Below, one piece after another: positions 10,746-23,134 of a stretch of 64,000 nt of DNA (the first letter of the stretch is position 1; each line of letters begins with the position of its first letter). This DNA is from Meconema thalassinum (taxonomy: Eukaryota; Arthropoda; Insecta; Orthoptera; Tettigoniidae). A model generated the notes under the pieces. That model saw nothing but the letters and a program-made list of their open reading frames with translations. It was not told where the DNA came from and did not search any database. The stretch spans positions 275,873,496-275,937,495 of the forward strand of contig OX336394.1 of assembly GCA_946902985.2 (NCBI GenBank), written 5' to 3'. The position numbers and the translations under genes were made by a program.

Positions 10746-11904
10746 GTACAAGACAGGTACTCATTTTCACGTGCCGGTAATAATATGAAAGTATTTTTTA
10801 TGCTCCATTAATATTTTGCTTTTTTTTTTCGATAATGTTCCTGCGTGGAATTGAGTTTTATATAAATTAGTTATGAATACGCCTACTCGACAGTAAAGGG
10901 AATTCCTATAGTGGTCTATGAAAGGCTAGCCCAGTTCCCGTATAAAATCATCGATATATATTACTTTGCCGATTAGTTACAATGTTTCATTAAAAGCATA
11001 TCATCATTTAAATACTGATTCGAGGACATGTGGTTTGTGTTTCAATGAGTTGACACCAGAGTTCGCATGAGTGTTTACCGTTCAGTATGAAAGTGTTGAG
11101 GAAAGTTACTCGGCGAGTGGATGCCCATCACTTTTATCCAGAGATTGAAAAACAGACTCTTAATAAATCATAATTGTTTTCAGCAAATATGATTTAATGA
11201 ATATTTTTACAACAAAGAACGACACCTTGGTGATGATTCATTGTAGAAATATCTGTAATGGCCTCCAAACCTTCAAGTAATCCGTATGTTATATACATTC
11301 TACATGGTACCGCTGGCAGTGCGTCTTACACACTTCCGTCCGATCCACTTCCGTCCCATTATTCAAAATCATTCCCACAAAAATATCCAGCAACCGAGTG
11401 GAAATACGTTACACATCAAAAAACAACAAAGAAACTTCATTTCACTTAAAAGTTTACTTTCAGAGGTTATACATGAATTTCTTAGATTTTTTAAAAAATT
11501 TCATGAACAGACGTCGCTACTTAATTTCCAATATTTTGTGCATAAACCTAAATGACTGCAACTGAAACATCTCAACACATCCTTGCACATTCAGTCTTCA
11601 CTTATCTTTACTACAATCCAACTTCTGGATGCTCTGGGAAGTACGGAATAATAAGTCATTAGATGCGAGACCAACAAATCCACAACAAACTGCTTTTCTC
11701 ACATCCCAATAATAGCGGAAGCACGAAGCTGTAAAGTTAATGCAGATACCGCCCTAAAATTCCAAATCCAACCCTAGGGGACAAAATCTCTTTCAGTAGC
11801 GACCGGAACATTAAGACTCCCGGACGGTGTCCTTCCAAGAGAACGAAAAGGGGTTTTCAATTTCAATTGATATTTTAAATCGAAAATTGAACTCATTTCG
11901 GCTA
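10746..11904. other. No gene recognised
   Basis: AT-rich sequence without a recognisable coding domain or RNA gene. The short open frames near 11258-11555 have no motif. Confidence 0.5.
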
Positions 11905-12090
11905 GCATTCTCGGCTCGTTGGTTGTTGCCCCGGCGGTCCGGGTTTGATTCCCGGCTGTCAAGAAATTTAATTCTGGTCTGAGGTTTGGAATGGGGTCCA
12001 CTCAGCCTCGTGAGGCAAAACTGAGAAGAGATGAGTTCGATTCCCACCTCAGCCATCCTGGAAGTAGTTTTCCATGGTTTTCCGTGGTAC
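11905..12090 (+). mobile_element. SINE-2 partial copy
   Basis: Head GGGTTTGATTCCCGGCTGTC, then TGAGGTTTGGAATGGGGTCC, CTCAGCCTCGTGAGGCAAAA and GAGTTCGATTCCCACCTCAG match SINE-2. It stops shortly after TTCCATGGTTTTCCGTGG. It lies just outside the left inverted arm of the CXC/PIN element. Confidence 0.8.
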
Positions 12091-12142
12091 TTTTTTACTT
12101 AAAATATCAAGAGAAAATGAAAACCAATCTATGAGGTTGTAG

Positions 12143-13064
12143 ATACTATTGCTGTGATACACTTAAGCAGTAAGTCCTAAAACTACAGCAGAAATGTAAA
12201 CTAATATGCGCATATTACTGTTATGCAGGCTCGACGCGACACAGATATAGCAGGGGCTATATACATTTCTACTGTAGATTTAGGCCAGTCATCTAAGACA
12301 TTCTAGGTCGCAAAAAATTGTAAGGTTCTGATTTTTTGGTATGTTGTTAGGATATATACCAATAGTGTAAAACCAAGTTTGCAACCTCGAAAGACCTGTG
12401 CTAACTTCGTGGTGCTCGAAAAAACTCGACATTTTCAGACGTTTTTCGGTTTTTGGCTTACAACTTCCAAAATATGCATTCTATGGCAAAGTCACCTATT
12501 ACACTTTTAAAGAAGACAAAATTACCGACAATTTTAGCGCAACTCCAGCTCTGTATGACTTATAGATCTCGAGATACAACACTTCGAAAATGGGCATTTT
12601 TTCCAAAATGTTCGAAATTTGTAGTAAGCTGGTCTTTCGAACAAATTACCGTCTAAAATACTCATTCTACGAGGAAAGTCATCAAAAGTAAAGTTGTAGA
12701 GCAGTTAATTAGCTTTAATTTAAGCATCAGCAAAACGCTATAAGACCAATACTTCTCTTGTTATCAGGCAAAACACACAAATAGGAAATTGGATTTTTCA
12801 AAAAATGTAGCCTGACGAATTGTAGGACTTTTTAAAGGATAAGAAAGACATCAATCAGTCGAAAATTGTTTTTCATGAAAAATGAAATTGAATACAATTA
12901 ATGATAATGAGTAATTTCTTATCAATATTGATGTCACAGTGGCGAAGTGATGGATGGGCCTCAGCTAACACCTGCGACAGAAACACGCAACACGTCAATT
13001 ACCTACTATTTATTAATAAATTACAACAAAAGGGTAGGTATGTGATGTTAGGCTTACCTGCACT
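12143..13064. repeat. Left arm of long inverted repeat around the CXC/PIN gene
   Basis: It is the diverged reverse complement of 15357-16184. The outer limit in both is TACTATTGCTGTGATACAC and the inner limit is CACT. The inner 160 bp repeat the first codons of the gene at 15520 but point toward it. The arm therefore ends exactly at the stop codon of the enclosed gene (13064). It contains a later insertion of roughly 100 bp at 12183-12277. Confidence 0.9.
12183..12277. repeat. Small palindromic insertion (MITE-like) in the left arm
   Basis: CTACAGCAGAAATGTA (12183-12198) pairs with TACATTTCTACTGTAG (12262-12277) with one mismatch. The sister arm at about 16110-16155 lacks this block, so it inserted after the arms formed. 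Confidence 0.6.
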
Positions 13065-15520
13065 CAACGAGACAGTAGTATTCGTTTGGAAGGCCCAGGT
13101 TCTTCATACGGCTCTTCTTGGGACTCCGAAGACTCCTGTGTATTTGGATATGGATGTAAAAGGGGGTCGTCGAAGTCGTCTTCTTCGTCTGACTCAGTCA
13201 TTTCTAGGGTAGGAGAATTAAGGCAAATTTTACAGAGAGCAGAGCATTTCAGACCTGCTCTACGACAGGAGCATCGCCCTGCTCCGCACTCTTTCAGGCA
13301 CCTGTATGACAAGAATTTCAGCAGTTATAATAACTCCAGGTTACAAAAGATTCAAATGTTTTAATTCTAATCAGAAAAAATACCTATGTCCAGCATTGGA
13401 CATTGACTAGAACCGACCTAATACGAATGGATTATCTTACCTGCATGACAGGAGTTTGAGCAGAGTTTGCGGCGCTGGTTCCTTGTGTGAGGTCATCGGT
13501 GTCAGCCCCTGCTGACTCCTTGTCCATCCCCACTTGGTGGGCTCTTTATCAACCCCCAACCACTGCTGCACCTGGTGGTAGGTTCTGTAGGAATGTTGGG
13601 CAGCAGCCTCTTCGGTTGGGGGCAGACGAGCGAGGTTGACTTAAGCGCTGGCAGCAGATCGGACCAATATCCCGTAACGCAAGGCGTGGAGAGAATCGTC
13701 TTTTCCACCGCTATACAACGCCACGAGGCATTTGTTGCCAGCAGAGGCTATCTCCTCATGGGTGGCGTTATTGTTTAGAAAAGTGGTAGCCACGTCAAGG
13801 TCTGGCTGTTTTGAAAGGACGCTCAACATCTTCGTTTTCCCTTGCCCGAAAAGGGCAGAGGTGGTGTCGCAGGAGGAACAACTCTATTCCAGGGGGGAGT
13901 GAGAGATCTCCTCGAATGAATCATGTTGACAAGAACTGCTTGCAACGTGTTCCACCCCTGGCACTTTTCTGGAAGGAAACATTTTGTTTGTTGGCGCCCA
14001 ATCCATTTAGGAACACCAAGAGGTCGATATCTTCTCCAGCGATTATGAAGTGCTCGTACTCCTCGCTCTTTTCCAATGCTGTCCTCACAATGAGGCAGTC
14101 GACGTCCTCTGGAGCGTGCTTTGTTTCGATCCCTTGTATATCCAGTCCAGTACACATTAAGTTGATCAGGCGCTGCTTGTTTTTTGGGTTGGACAAAAAC
14201 TTTTCTTGGGGCATTTCGATCTGTGTCGATTCTTCAAAAAAGATATCGCTGCACGCTGAGGCTGCACAACGTCGCAGCCGTTCTGCTGTTTTTGTGCTCT
14301 TGTGGGTAGCCATCGAATACTATTGAGACATTTTTTCCAAAATGATTGGTCGTATAGGTGATAAAAGTAGCTGCAATTTCCCTCACTGAGCTGTTCTGTT
14401 GCCATATAACTTTATAGAGCAAGTATCCTCCATCCACTACAACAAAAGTTCTTAGTCCAACTGCGACGTTTTCTCGGAGGGGCGTAAAGGCAGAACGAAG
14501 GTAGAACGATGATTATGTTCCTTTTCACATTCCCTCTTCGGAGAATAGAGCCATGGGATATAGGGCCAACTCGTATGTAAAGTGGTTTTGTAGGTCGGTC
14601 ACAGACTGTTTTGTTATACACAGCCGTTGGAATATTGTGAGAGGGTGTATAGAAACCTGCTTGTTGTGCACCTTGACTGTGGCCGCTGCCAAGGTTCGTA
14701 CTTTGTCTTTCCTTTTAAATTTAACATTTCCAAATTCCTTTCCAGTTATTTCTTTGACTCCATTACATCCAATTTCTCGTGCCATGTGGCAATTCACTCC
14801 AGCGAGTCCAACCACGCCACTGCAGATCGATAGTACTTTTTCATTGGAAGGAAATGGTGTGTGGACATGGAACCAGGATTTTAATTTCTCCGCATCATTA
14901 GAATCTCGTTCGATTCGAGCGGGCCTCATGTCAATGTGTTGTTCAGTCGTGGTACATGAGATGTTCCAAAAGATCTCAAGCCCCTCACATATATTAAGCA
15001 TGTATACCATGCCTTCAGTCCAACGGGCGAGAACACTGCTGGAGATTCCTCGGCCATGTGTTAGGCCCCCTTGACTTTTCATCGATCTCATTAGGACTTG
15101 TTCTATCGTCAAGTCGGTCCAAAGACCCGACCAGAATTTGTGGGTTCGACGAATGGTAAAGTCTTCTCCTTTGAATAGACTATATTCCCTCGGATCCATA
15201 TTCTGTCGCAGATCGTTCATGTCCTGCACATAGAGACGCACACTCTTGGCATACAGGAAGTGTCCTGCGAAGTGGAAGAAGGGAAGCATGCTCTTCAAGG
15301 TCTCGAGGTGGAGGTCCCAATCTCCCATCCTCTCTGCTTGGATGAATTGTTTCATTAGTGTAGGTAAGCCTAACATCACATACTTACCCTTGTGTTGTAA
15401 TTTATTAATAAATAGTAGGTAATTGACGTGTTGCGTGTTTCGGTCGCAGGTGTTAGCTGAGGCCCATCCATCACTTCGCCACTGTGACATCAATATTGAT
15501 AAGAAATTACTCATTATCAT
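13064..15520 (-). pseudogene. Broken CXC/PIN-like multidomain gene (conserved metazoan family of unknown function)
   Basis: On the minus strand the product would start at 15520 (MIMSNFLSILMSQWRSDGWA). First comes a long conserved N-terminal region (WDLHLETLKSMLPFFHFAGH, FTIRRTHKFWSGLWTDLTIE, GGLTHGRGISSSVLARW) that I know only as a widespread uncharacterised animal family. Next is a PIN/FEN-like segment (VVVDGGYLLYKV, IVFDGYPQEHKN, EDVDCLIVRTALE, IAGEDIDLLVFLN, CDTTSALFGQGK). After that come HSYRTYHQVQQWLG and a Tesmin/TSO1-like CXC motif (CSCRRAGLKCSALC). The tail is acidic. It is disabled by stops just after 14525, a frameshift near 14290 and stops near 13930-13870. It is enclosed by inverted repeats. 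Catalytic function is not established. Confidence 0.85.
13302..13440 (-). other. Intron in the CXC/PIN gene, 139 bp, GT-AG
   Basis: The donor reads TGCAG|GTAAGATAAT (first intron base 13440) and the acceptor CTTGTCATACAG|GTGCC (last intron base 13302). Splicing joins ...LLSC to RCLKECGAGRC and restores a continuous cysteine-rich CXC domain. This supports both the frame and a eukaryotic gene rather than a processed copy. Confidence 0.8.
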
Positions 15521-16184
15521 TAATTGTATTCAATTTCATTTTGCATGAAAAACAATTTTCCACTGATTGATGTCTTTCTTATCCTTTAAAAAAGTCCTTC
15601 AATTCGTCAGGCTACAATTTTGAAAAATCCAATTTCCTATTTTTAAGGTTTACCTGATAACAAGAGAACTATTGGTCTTATAGCGTTTTGCTAAGACTTA
15701 AATTAAAGCTCAATAACTGCTCTACAACTTTACTTTCGATGACTCTCCTCGTAGAATGAGTATTTTAGACGGTAATTTGTTCGAAAAACTAGCTTACTAC
15801 AAATTTCGAACATTAAAAAAATGCCAATTTTCGAAGTGTTGTATCTCGAGATCTATAAGACATAGAGAGCTGAAGTTGCGCTCAAATTGTCGGTAATTTT
15901 ATCTTCTTTAAAAGTGTAATGGGTGACGTTGCCATAGAATGCATACTTTGGAAGTTGTAAGCCAAAAAACGAAAAAGTCTGACAATTTCGAGGTTTTTCG
16001 AGCACCACGAAGTTAGCACAGGTCTTTAGAGGTTGCAAACTTGGTTTTACACTATTGGTATCTATCCTAACAACATACCAAAAAATCATAACCTTGCAAT
16101 TTTTTGCGACCTAACGCGATTTTTGTGTCTACGGTGACTGGCTTATTTGAGGGCTTACTGCTTAAGTGTATCACAGCAATAGTA
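15357..16184. repeat. Right arm of long inverted repeat around the CXC/PIN gene
   Basis: It is the diverged reverse complement of 12143-13064 and contains the start of the enclosed gene (the first roughly 55 codons) plus about 660 bp of upstream DNA. The arms differ by many single-base changes and small indels. No convincing target duplication was seen outside the arms. Confidence 0.9.
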
Positions 16185-17761
16185 GCTACTGTTTTTGGTT
16201 GATGGGATAGTCATTTCTGTCTCCCATGAGACCAACGTCTTGTACACGTCGCTCAGTGTGTCGAATTCCATATCTAGGTGGAAAAAATTCACTGTCGCAA
16301 ATGAAAGCGAAAACTGGCTCATTCGATAGTGAACAAACCAGTTGGTGACCTTCGGTCTTCCTTTCCGATCTCTGTTGCGTAGGAAGGGGTTTATAGGTGC
16401 TGAAACGTCTTCCTGGCAGTTATCAGGTCATTTGATAGGAGGTGTCGGAGTGAACCGAACGTTGTGATTCTAGTGAGTTCAACGAGGTGTTGTCTTCTGC
16501 GGCTCATGGAATAGTGAAAAGACGAAAAGAGGTATGTGTTTGCACTTTTATGCGTAATACAAGCTTTCTGCACTAAATAAATTATTTACTCTATGAGTGC
16601 CTCATAGTGCCACTTTACTTTAAACGTCATTCGATAGGAAATTTAATATAGATTCAGGATCTGTAGCGGTTTCGTTGCGCACGAATGTGCATGATGGCTT
16701 ATTTTCTTATTTTCAGTGACTATGTGGGCATTACCGCGAGAAGAATTTTTCAACGCGGGGCGGTCGTGTCGTAAATAGGGGCATACAGACATCATATTTC
16801 AATATGTTATGAATAAATTTGATCCTACAACTCTTACTGACACTCAGGTGCCGGAGCTAAGAAGCAAAATTAAGTTGATATCCCATAATATTAACAAAAA
16901 TGGGAGAGTGCAGGAAGAACAATGCCACGTATATAGGTAATCTACCTATGGAAGCTATTGAGTTACTTAATGACCCCCAAGGAACTTTGACATCAAATGA
17001 TGAAGACCAGTATAGCAATGACTACGATGCTCTGGACTCTACAGAAGAATCAGGTGACGAATTAAAATTAGTCATTTTGTTATTATTAAGGGGAGTGAGA
17101 TTAATGAGAACATAACTTGACGAACGGGCGTTTTCTTTTTATTTGCAATAGGAGAAATAGGCCTAATATTCAATATATGTTGTCTTTATTTCCATGCTTT
17201 CCTAGAGAAATAATATTGTTTTCGCGTGTTTACTAAAACTACGTCATTAACAGGACTGTAAAATGACATTTTGTTATAAAGAAATTGTTCGTATGATTTT
17301 GACGAATATTTTTATTTTATTTTTAGAAAATAAATGTTAATTTTGTGCATATTTCTTTGTTCTATGTTTAATAACAATTTAATATATGTTTTTAATCTGG
17401 ATGATTTTACATACAGTGACTTCGTATATTCCCTTATATAAAGTGTAACACGAATACTTGACTGAAAGTCTCATTGTTATTCATATTTTATCCAGTTTTA
17501 AATAGTATGTTTAACACTGTCATAAACTATCATATACACATCCAAATCGTGATTTTTACTACCAAAAGTGCATGATTCTTGTGTTGCTTTCGGTTATTTT
17601 TTACACCTCACCTTACCCCTCACCCCTATATATTTACTCCCCGAAGATCGTACACTTTAGATGATGCCAGAAATGAATTCAGCGACCTCGAAAACGGTAT
17701 ATTGCCAACTTTTAATAGAATCCCAGCACTATTAACGAAGTTATTAATTTTTTCCACCTAG
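16185..17761. other. No gene recognised
   Basis: A short open frame at 16900-17115 (acidic, e.g. NDEDQYSNDYDALDSTEE) has no recognisable domain. From about 17160 the sequence is strongly AT-rich. No RNA gene or repeat was recognised. Confidence 0.5.
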
Positions 17762-18116
17762 AATTGGGCTTCGACACACTGTGCGTCGCGGGAGATGGGC
17801 AACGGAATGAAGTAGGGGATTGCCTTTAGGGGTGAGTTCAAGTGGGGACCTTGTGTGCTCCAGGACCGCTACGGTAGCTTTGAAGGCCCTACAGGAACCC
17901 TGAAAAGTTACGGCTAACGGGGCTCTGGTGAAGAGACTGAGTGGAGAACGGCTTGGAAGACGGATGAGGATGATTGATATAACATCCCAGCGGTGGAAAA
18001 GGCGGAAGTATCACCAGTCGACAGCTGCTGCCTTGCAGTTGATAAGGGGACCTACCCACCCCGACGTTAATGGGTAGCAATCCAGAGTTCTATGAGGGGC
18101 AGCCGCCCAGAAGGTT

Positions 18117-19147
18117 ATGCGTGAGGCCGACGCCCCACCACGGAAAAAAATTAATGTCACGAAATCTCAATCACAAGTAAACCGGATGGATCTACGACGA
18201 CGATACGTGCATGTAAAGGGTAACGAGTTGAATGTAGGCACATGGAATGTATTAAGCCTTTATAGAGTGGGTGGTGTGGAAAACCTGGTAGATGTAATGA
18301 GGATATATAATATGGATATTTTAGCCATTCAGGAAATACGGTGGAAGGGTGCAGATATACTGAAACGGAAAGATTTCACCATCTTTTTAGTGGTCATGAT
18401 AAAAACACGTTTGGAACGGAATTCGTGGTGAGCAATAAAATAGTGAATGCAGTCATACGCTTTAATAACCGGAAAATGAAAAGATATGCTCCATCCGTGT
18501 GAGTGAAAAGTTCTTCAATACAACGTTCATATGTGGCCATGCACCTATTGAGGAAACTGAGGAAAATCTGAAGGATATATTCTACGAACAATTAGAAAGG
18601 ACATTTGATGCAGCACCGAGACATGTTATAAAAATCGTATTGGGTTATATGAACGCAAAAATGGAAAAGAAGAGGAATTTAGGCACATTATCGGACAAAA
18701 CAGCCTGCATGAAACATGCAATGAATATGGGTTAAGATTGGTGGATTTCGCAGCGAGCTGACGGATGGTAGTGAGTAGTACAAGGTTTCCAAGAAAGGCT
18801 ACATAAAGTGACATGGCGTTCACCAGATGGGTATACTAGAAATCAGATTGACCATATATTAATTGATTCGATACATATGAGTGATATCCAGTATGTGAGG
18901 ACTTATAGAGGCGCGGATATACACTCTGATCATTTTATGATTAAGTCATGCTACAAACAGCGCATAGGCCTATGTAGAATCAAGAATAGCAGAACAGGAA
19001 TACCGGTAGTACAGAAATATGATACCCAGAAATTAATTGAAGATAGGAAGTTCGCAGAGGAATTCTCAGAGATTTTAGAGAGTAAGTTACAGGGCGAGAT
19101 TAAAACAACAGGAAATATAAATGAACACTGGAGAAGCATCAAAGAAA
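18117..19147 (+). pseudogene. LINE B endonuclease domain, broken
   Basis: N-terminal LNVGTWNVLSLYR, MDILAIQEIRWKG (catalytic Glu), FNTTFICGHAP, IKIVLGYMNAKM (GDMNAK altered), then VTWRSPDGYTRNQIDHILID and GADIHSDHFMI (Asp-His) follow in the order expected of an RTE-type endonuclease. Frameshifts lie near 18400, 18500 and 18740-18800. It ends at the BEL insertion point. Confidence 0.88.
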
Positions 19148-19360
19148 TGTGAGGAAAAGATTAGAATATTTCGAACTGACATTTATCGATTATGTATATG
19201 TTGGTATGCATGTGTTCGTTGTTTTTTGAACAAATATAGTTGAAGCATGGAACATGGTTGAAAGTTTATAATGTAATGCTGTATGTGAATAAACCGTGGT
19301 TCAATAATGTTTCCTTAGAAAGAGTCTTCTCGTGAAGTAATTGTTTAGTATAATCCCACA
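19148..19360 (+). repeat. 5' LTR of the BEL/Pao element
   Basis: It starts TGTGAGGAAAAG and ends TAATCCCACA. It contains AATAAACCGTGGTTCAATAA, with AATAAA as a possible polyadenylation signal. It matches the LTR at 29697-29911. Confidence 0.92.
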
Positions 19361-19379
19361 TTTGGCGACCGGTGACAGG
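19361..19379 (+). promoter_or_regulatory. Primer-binding site of the BEL/Pao element
   Basis: TTTGGCGACCGGTGACAGG lies directly after the LTR. This is close to the TTGGCGACCGTGACA-type site usual in BEL elements and has one extra G. Confidence 0.75.
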
Positions 19380-19499
19380 ACGAAATTTATATATAGGATA
19401 GCAATGGATAAGTTAATTAAAGTTCGGGCGGTACGTCGGCGGCCTTAGACGCGAATTTTCAAGAACATCATCGACGGCTTAGAAAGTGTAGAACTTGAT

Positions 19500-20770
19500 C
19501 CAGTTGCTATTGAAGCAGAAATTAATCTACTGTACTTCGGGAAAAGCGGGAAGACCTACGAGTGTTGGACAACCAGATATTCGATTTAATGCTGGAAGCC
19601 GATGAAGATGAGGATAACCTAGAGAAAGAGGTTAGTGTCACCGATGATTTTTCAAGTAAATTCAACAATCTGCAGATTAATGTTGCTACATTGTTGAATG
19701 AGAAAGAACAGCAGAATGTTACCAGTGAAAGTCCTTCAAGTGTTGTTTCATTCGCCCAGCGAAAGTATAAGCTTCCATTTCTCGAACTTACGAAATTCAG
19801 TGGTAATCCAAAAGAATGGCTACAATAATTGTTTAGGGCCCAGTTTGGTAAAATTGATGAAGATATCAGTTTAGATCCCTCGGATAAGTATCAGTATCTT
19901 CTTCAAGCAACTACTGAAGGTTCTCGTGACAAGAGAAGTAGTCAGTAGTTATCCTGCTACTTGTGAAACCTACCCCGAGGCCGTGGAAGTATTAAAGTCT
20001 CGTTTCGGTAGAGAGGATGTAGCCTACTAGTTGAAGTATATGTTAGAGAATATTACTTAAGCTAGTACTGAAAGCTAGTAATCCTTCTTTTGGTATGACT
20101 TTATGCTCATTGTATGATCGGCTTTAAAGTTATTTGAGAACTCTGGACTCTTTAAAGGCTACCACTGATAAGTGTGAAGCAATGCTTTTACCGCTTATGG
20201 AATCTTGTTTGCCAGAAGAACTTTTAAGAGCATGACAAAGATCTCTAGCTTCAAATGCACGAGAGGCCAATGCACCCAGTGGAGACATGGGAAAGGCTCG
20301 GCTAACACAACTCATAGAATTTTTAAGATCTGAGGTCGAAAGTAATCAAATAATTTCTATTTCAATGTCAGGTTTCGATCTTAGAGATGCAGATAAATCT
20401 AGAAGGAAAGACACAAAGCATGAAGTAAAAGGTGGAGGGAATCAACCCACATCTGTCTCAAATGAAATCCCCACTGCCACAGGGTTGTTCATTGCCTCCA
20501 AAGATAGTAAGACATGTATATGTTGCTCTTCTAGTCGCAATCCTCAGGACTGTATTAAAGCTCAGGACTTGTCTATACTAGAAAGAAAATAAGTGTTAGA
20601 GAAAATTAGGGCCTATTTCTGCTGTCTGCAAGTTGGTCACCCTGCTAGGAAATGTAGGAATCGTCCCAAGTGTATCGTCTGTGGAAAGGGGCATTTTGCA
20701 TTAATGTGCGGAGAGATACAGACAGAGCGACATAGGAAAAGGGCTGAATTTCATCAACCAGTTAGCTAAA
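19500..20770 (+). pseudogene. BEL/Pao gag, broken
   Basis: The capsid-type region reads KLPFLELTKFSGNPKEWLQ, a hallmark of BEL/Pao gag. It is followed by a decayed stretch with EVLKSRFGRED and MLLPLMESCLPEELL. Two zinc knuckles close it: CCLQVGHPARKC and CIVCGKGHFALMC (about 20621-20715). Stops at about 19828, 20130, 20235 and 20592 break it. Gag would package the element RNA in virus-like particles. Confidence 0.85.
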
Positions 20771-20799
20771 ATAAGTTACCAGGTAATGCTTGTAAAGAC

Positions 20800-23015
20800 G
20801 AGGCCCTTGCAGCAGTAGGAAATCATTGCAATGTCCTGATGCAAACGCTGGTAGTCTATGTGAAGGGCAACAATGATCGATTAAGTAAGGCGAGACTTTT
20901 GATTGACTCAGCATCCCATCGTTCATATATTATGGCTAGTACTGCTGCTGAAATAGGTCTGTTTCACGCTCTCAGGAATTAATGCAGTATGCACTTTTTG
21001 GAGGAACAACAACTGCAGTAGTGCAACATGATGTATTCACACTTAACTTTCTAAATTGGACAGGTCATACCATTGTCATTTTGATGTACTTGGTCAACAG
21101 AAGATTTGTGGACATATTTCTTCAGTTGTTGATGGCCCTTGGATACAGGAACTTGTTTTGCATGACAATGAATTAAGCGATGTTGGCCCCTTAAACAGAT
21201 ATTGAAATTTTGCTCGGAGCTGATTATGCTGCTAAACTTTGGACTGGTTAAAGAGTTCAACTTAGTTCGGGACTAGTAGCGATGTAGACAATATTTGGCT
21301 GGACACTGTCAGGGAAAGTTCCAGGTATCTTGCCCAGTAATGAGAGTCTAGCCATTGCAGTGTCAAGCATGCTGACCAAGGAAGCAACCATTACAGATTT
21401 GTGGACTTTGGATACACTTGGCATACAGGACCCTGCTGAGAAGAAAAGTAAGCTACAATTGCAAGAGACTGATCATCAACATTTCTTGTATACAGTAAGG
21501 ATCAATGAAGATGATAGATTTGAGTGCTGCCTGCCATGGATAGAAAATCATCGTCCACTTCCTAACAACTATAATATGGCCATGAAGAGAGATTATTCTT
21601 CAATTAAAAGATTTCAGTCTGAAGGTTATTGTCATGAATATCAGTCTGTTTTGGATGAGTGGTTACAAGAAGGTGTAATAGAGGAGGTAACGGTTGAAAC
21701 AATGAGTTCTCCTTGCCATTATTTACCACATAGTCATGTCGTGAAGCAGAACAGTAACACACCTATTCGCCCAGTGTTCGATGCGTCGGCGTGTGAAAAT
21801 AAGAATGCCAGTCTCAACAATTGCATTGAAAAGGGACTAAATCTTATTGAACTACTTCCTTTGGTGTTGGCTCACTTCCGGTTGAAAGAAATTGGAGTGA
21901 TGGTTGACACCCGCCGTGCATTCTTACAGATCAGTCTCTCAAAAGGGGACCGACCATTTTTGAGATTCTTTTGGATTGACCGACAGGGTACCTTAAAGAT
22001 TTATCAGCATTGTCGATTGTTTTTTTAGAGTACCGGTATCGTGTAATCCATAACTACTAGGAGCATTGATCAAGTACCACATAAAGACTGTCCTGATCAG
22101 TGCAAGGAGGATTAATCATCATATTCTCAAGATTTGGTAGAATTGATATCTCGTAGTCCTTATGTTGACAACTGTTTGACCAGTGTACATGATGTAAAAC
22201 AGTTGCAGCAGTTCATTAATGAAGCAACTTCCATTATGGGAGAGAGAAAGTTCGAGCTTCGAGGGTGGGAGTACACCAACCCTCTTTTAATTCCCGGAAA
22301 ACCTGTCAATGTTTTAGGACTGCTTTGGGATGAATCTGAAGATACTTTGAGAATTAACACAGAAAATCTAAATACCCTTTGTCTGGAGAGAATAACCATG
22401 AAGGTTATTGGATATTTGATCCTATTTGAATAGCTTGCATTGTCACTTTACTTCCTAAACTGCGTTTACAGCAAACCTGGGAATCAGGCATAAGTTGGGA
22501 TCAGGAAATACCGTATATGATGATATTAAATCTCAGTTCTTGGCCTGGGTGAGGGAATTGATGTACTTAGGAGAAATCAAAATTCCTAGGTGGCTACATG
22601 GGACAGACTGTAAATAAATCTGGACGGTTCATATTTTTTGCGATGCAAGCCAACTTGCTTATGCTGCTGTGGCCTACTTATTGTCGCTAAATTAAGAGTC
22701 TCTCTAATCAGTAAGTCCAACAAGTAAATGACAATCCCGAGGTTGGAATTGTTGGCTGCAACAATTGGTTCTAGGATGTACTCTAATATTGTTCTTGATT
22801 ACAACATCCCTGGTGTTAAGACGATTTTTTGGAGTGACGCAACAACTGTTTTAGCTTGGATTCAAAGAGAAGGCCAGTGGAATGTGTTCGTATCCAACAG
22901 AGTGGAAGAAATCAGGAAACTGGCCGAAGGACAGGAATGGCGATATGTTCCCGGCACTATGAATCCTGCAGACCTCTTATCCCGTGGCACTACTGCTAAG
23001 AAGCGTATATATTTA
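20800..23015 (+). pseudogene. BEL/Pao pol: protease, reverse transcriptase and RNase H, broken
   Basis: The aspartic protease site reads LLIDSASHRS (DSG type altered). The longest intact block (21330-22028) runs from the protease-RT linker into RT (PCHYLPHSHVVK, IRPVFDASA, then VDTRRAFLQISL, motif A). The catalytic YVDD box reads YVDN at about 22160. RNase H follows: CDASQLAYAAVAYL, then IPRLELLAATIGSRM, WSDATTVLAWI and YVPGTMNPADLLSRG. Frameshifts lie at about 22030-22130 and 22430-22720. The integrase that should follow is cut at about 23015. Confidence 0.87.
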
Positions 23016-23100
23016 GATCGTAGGCTTTCGCGGCCGGTGTCAAGTTTATCATCTTGGCTTACAGGATTGAGCCGCGTCGCATATAGGTTATTATTTCCCG

Positions 23101-23134
23101 ACGTTTCGGCTGACATTGCAGCTGCCTTAATCAT
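23101..23134 (-). other. Hammerhead-like CTGATGA/GAAAC motif, degenerate
   Basis: On the minus strand ATGATTAAGGCAGCTG...CAGCCGAAACGT has the layout of a CTGATGA core, a GGC/GCC stem and GAAAC, with the core degraded. It has the same overall design as the motifs at 3322 and 30468. Confidence 0.25.

Noticed and set aside
11258..11555. Two overlapping small reading frames
   Set aside because: No recognisable motif. They overlap each other in different frames and the length is within chance for this base composition.
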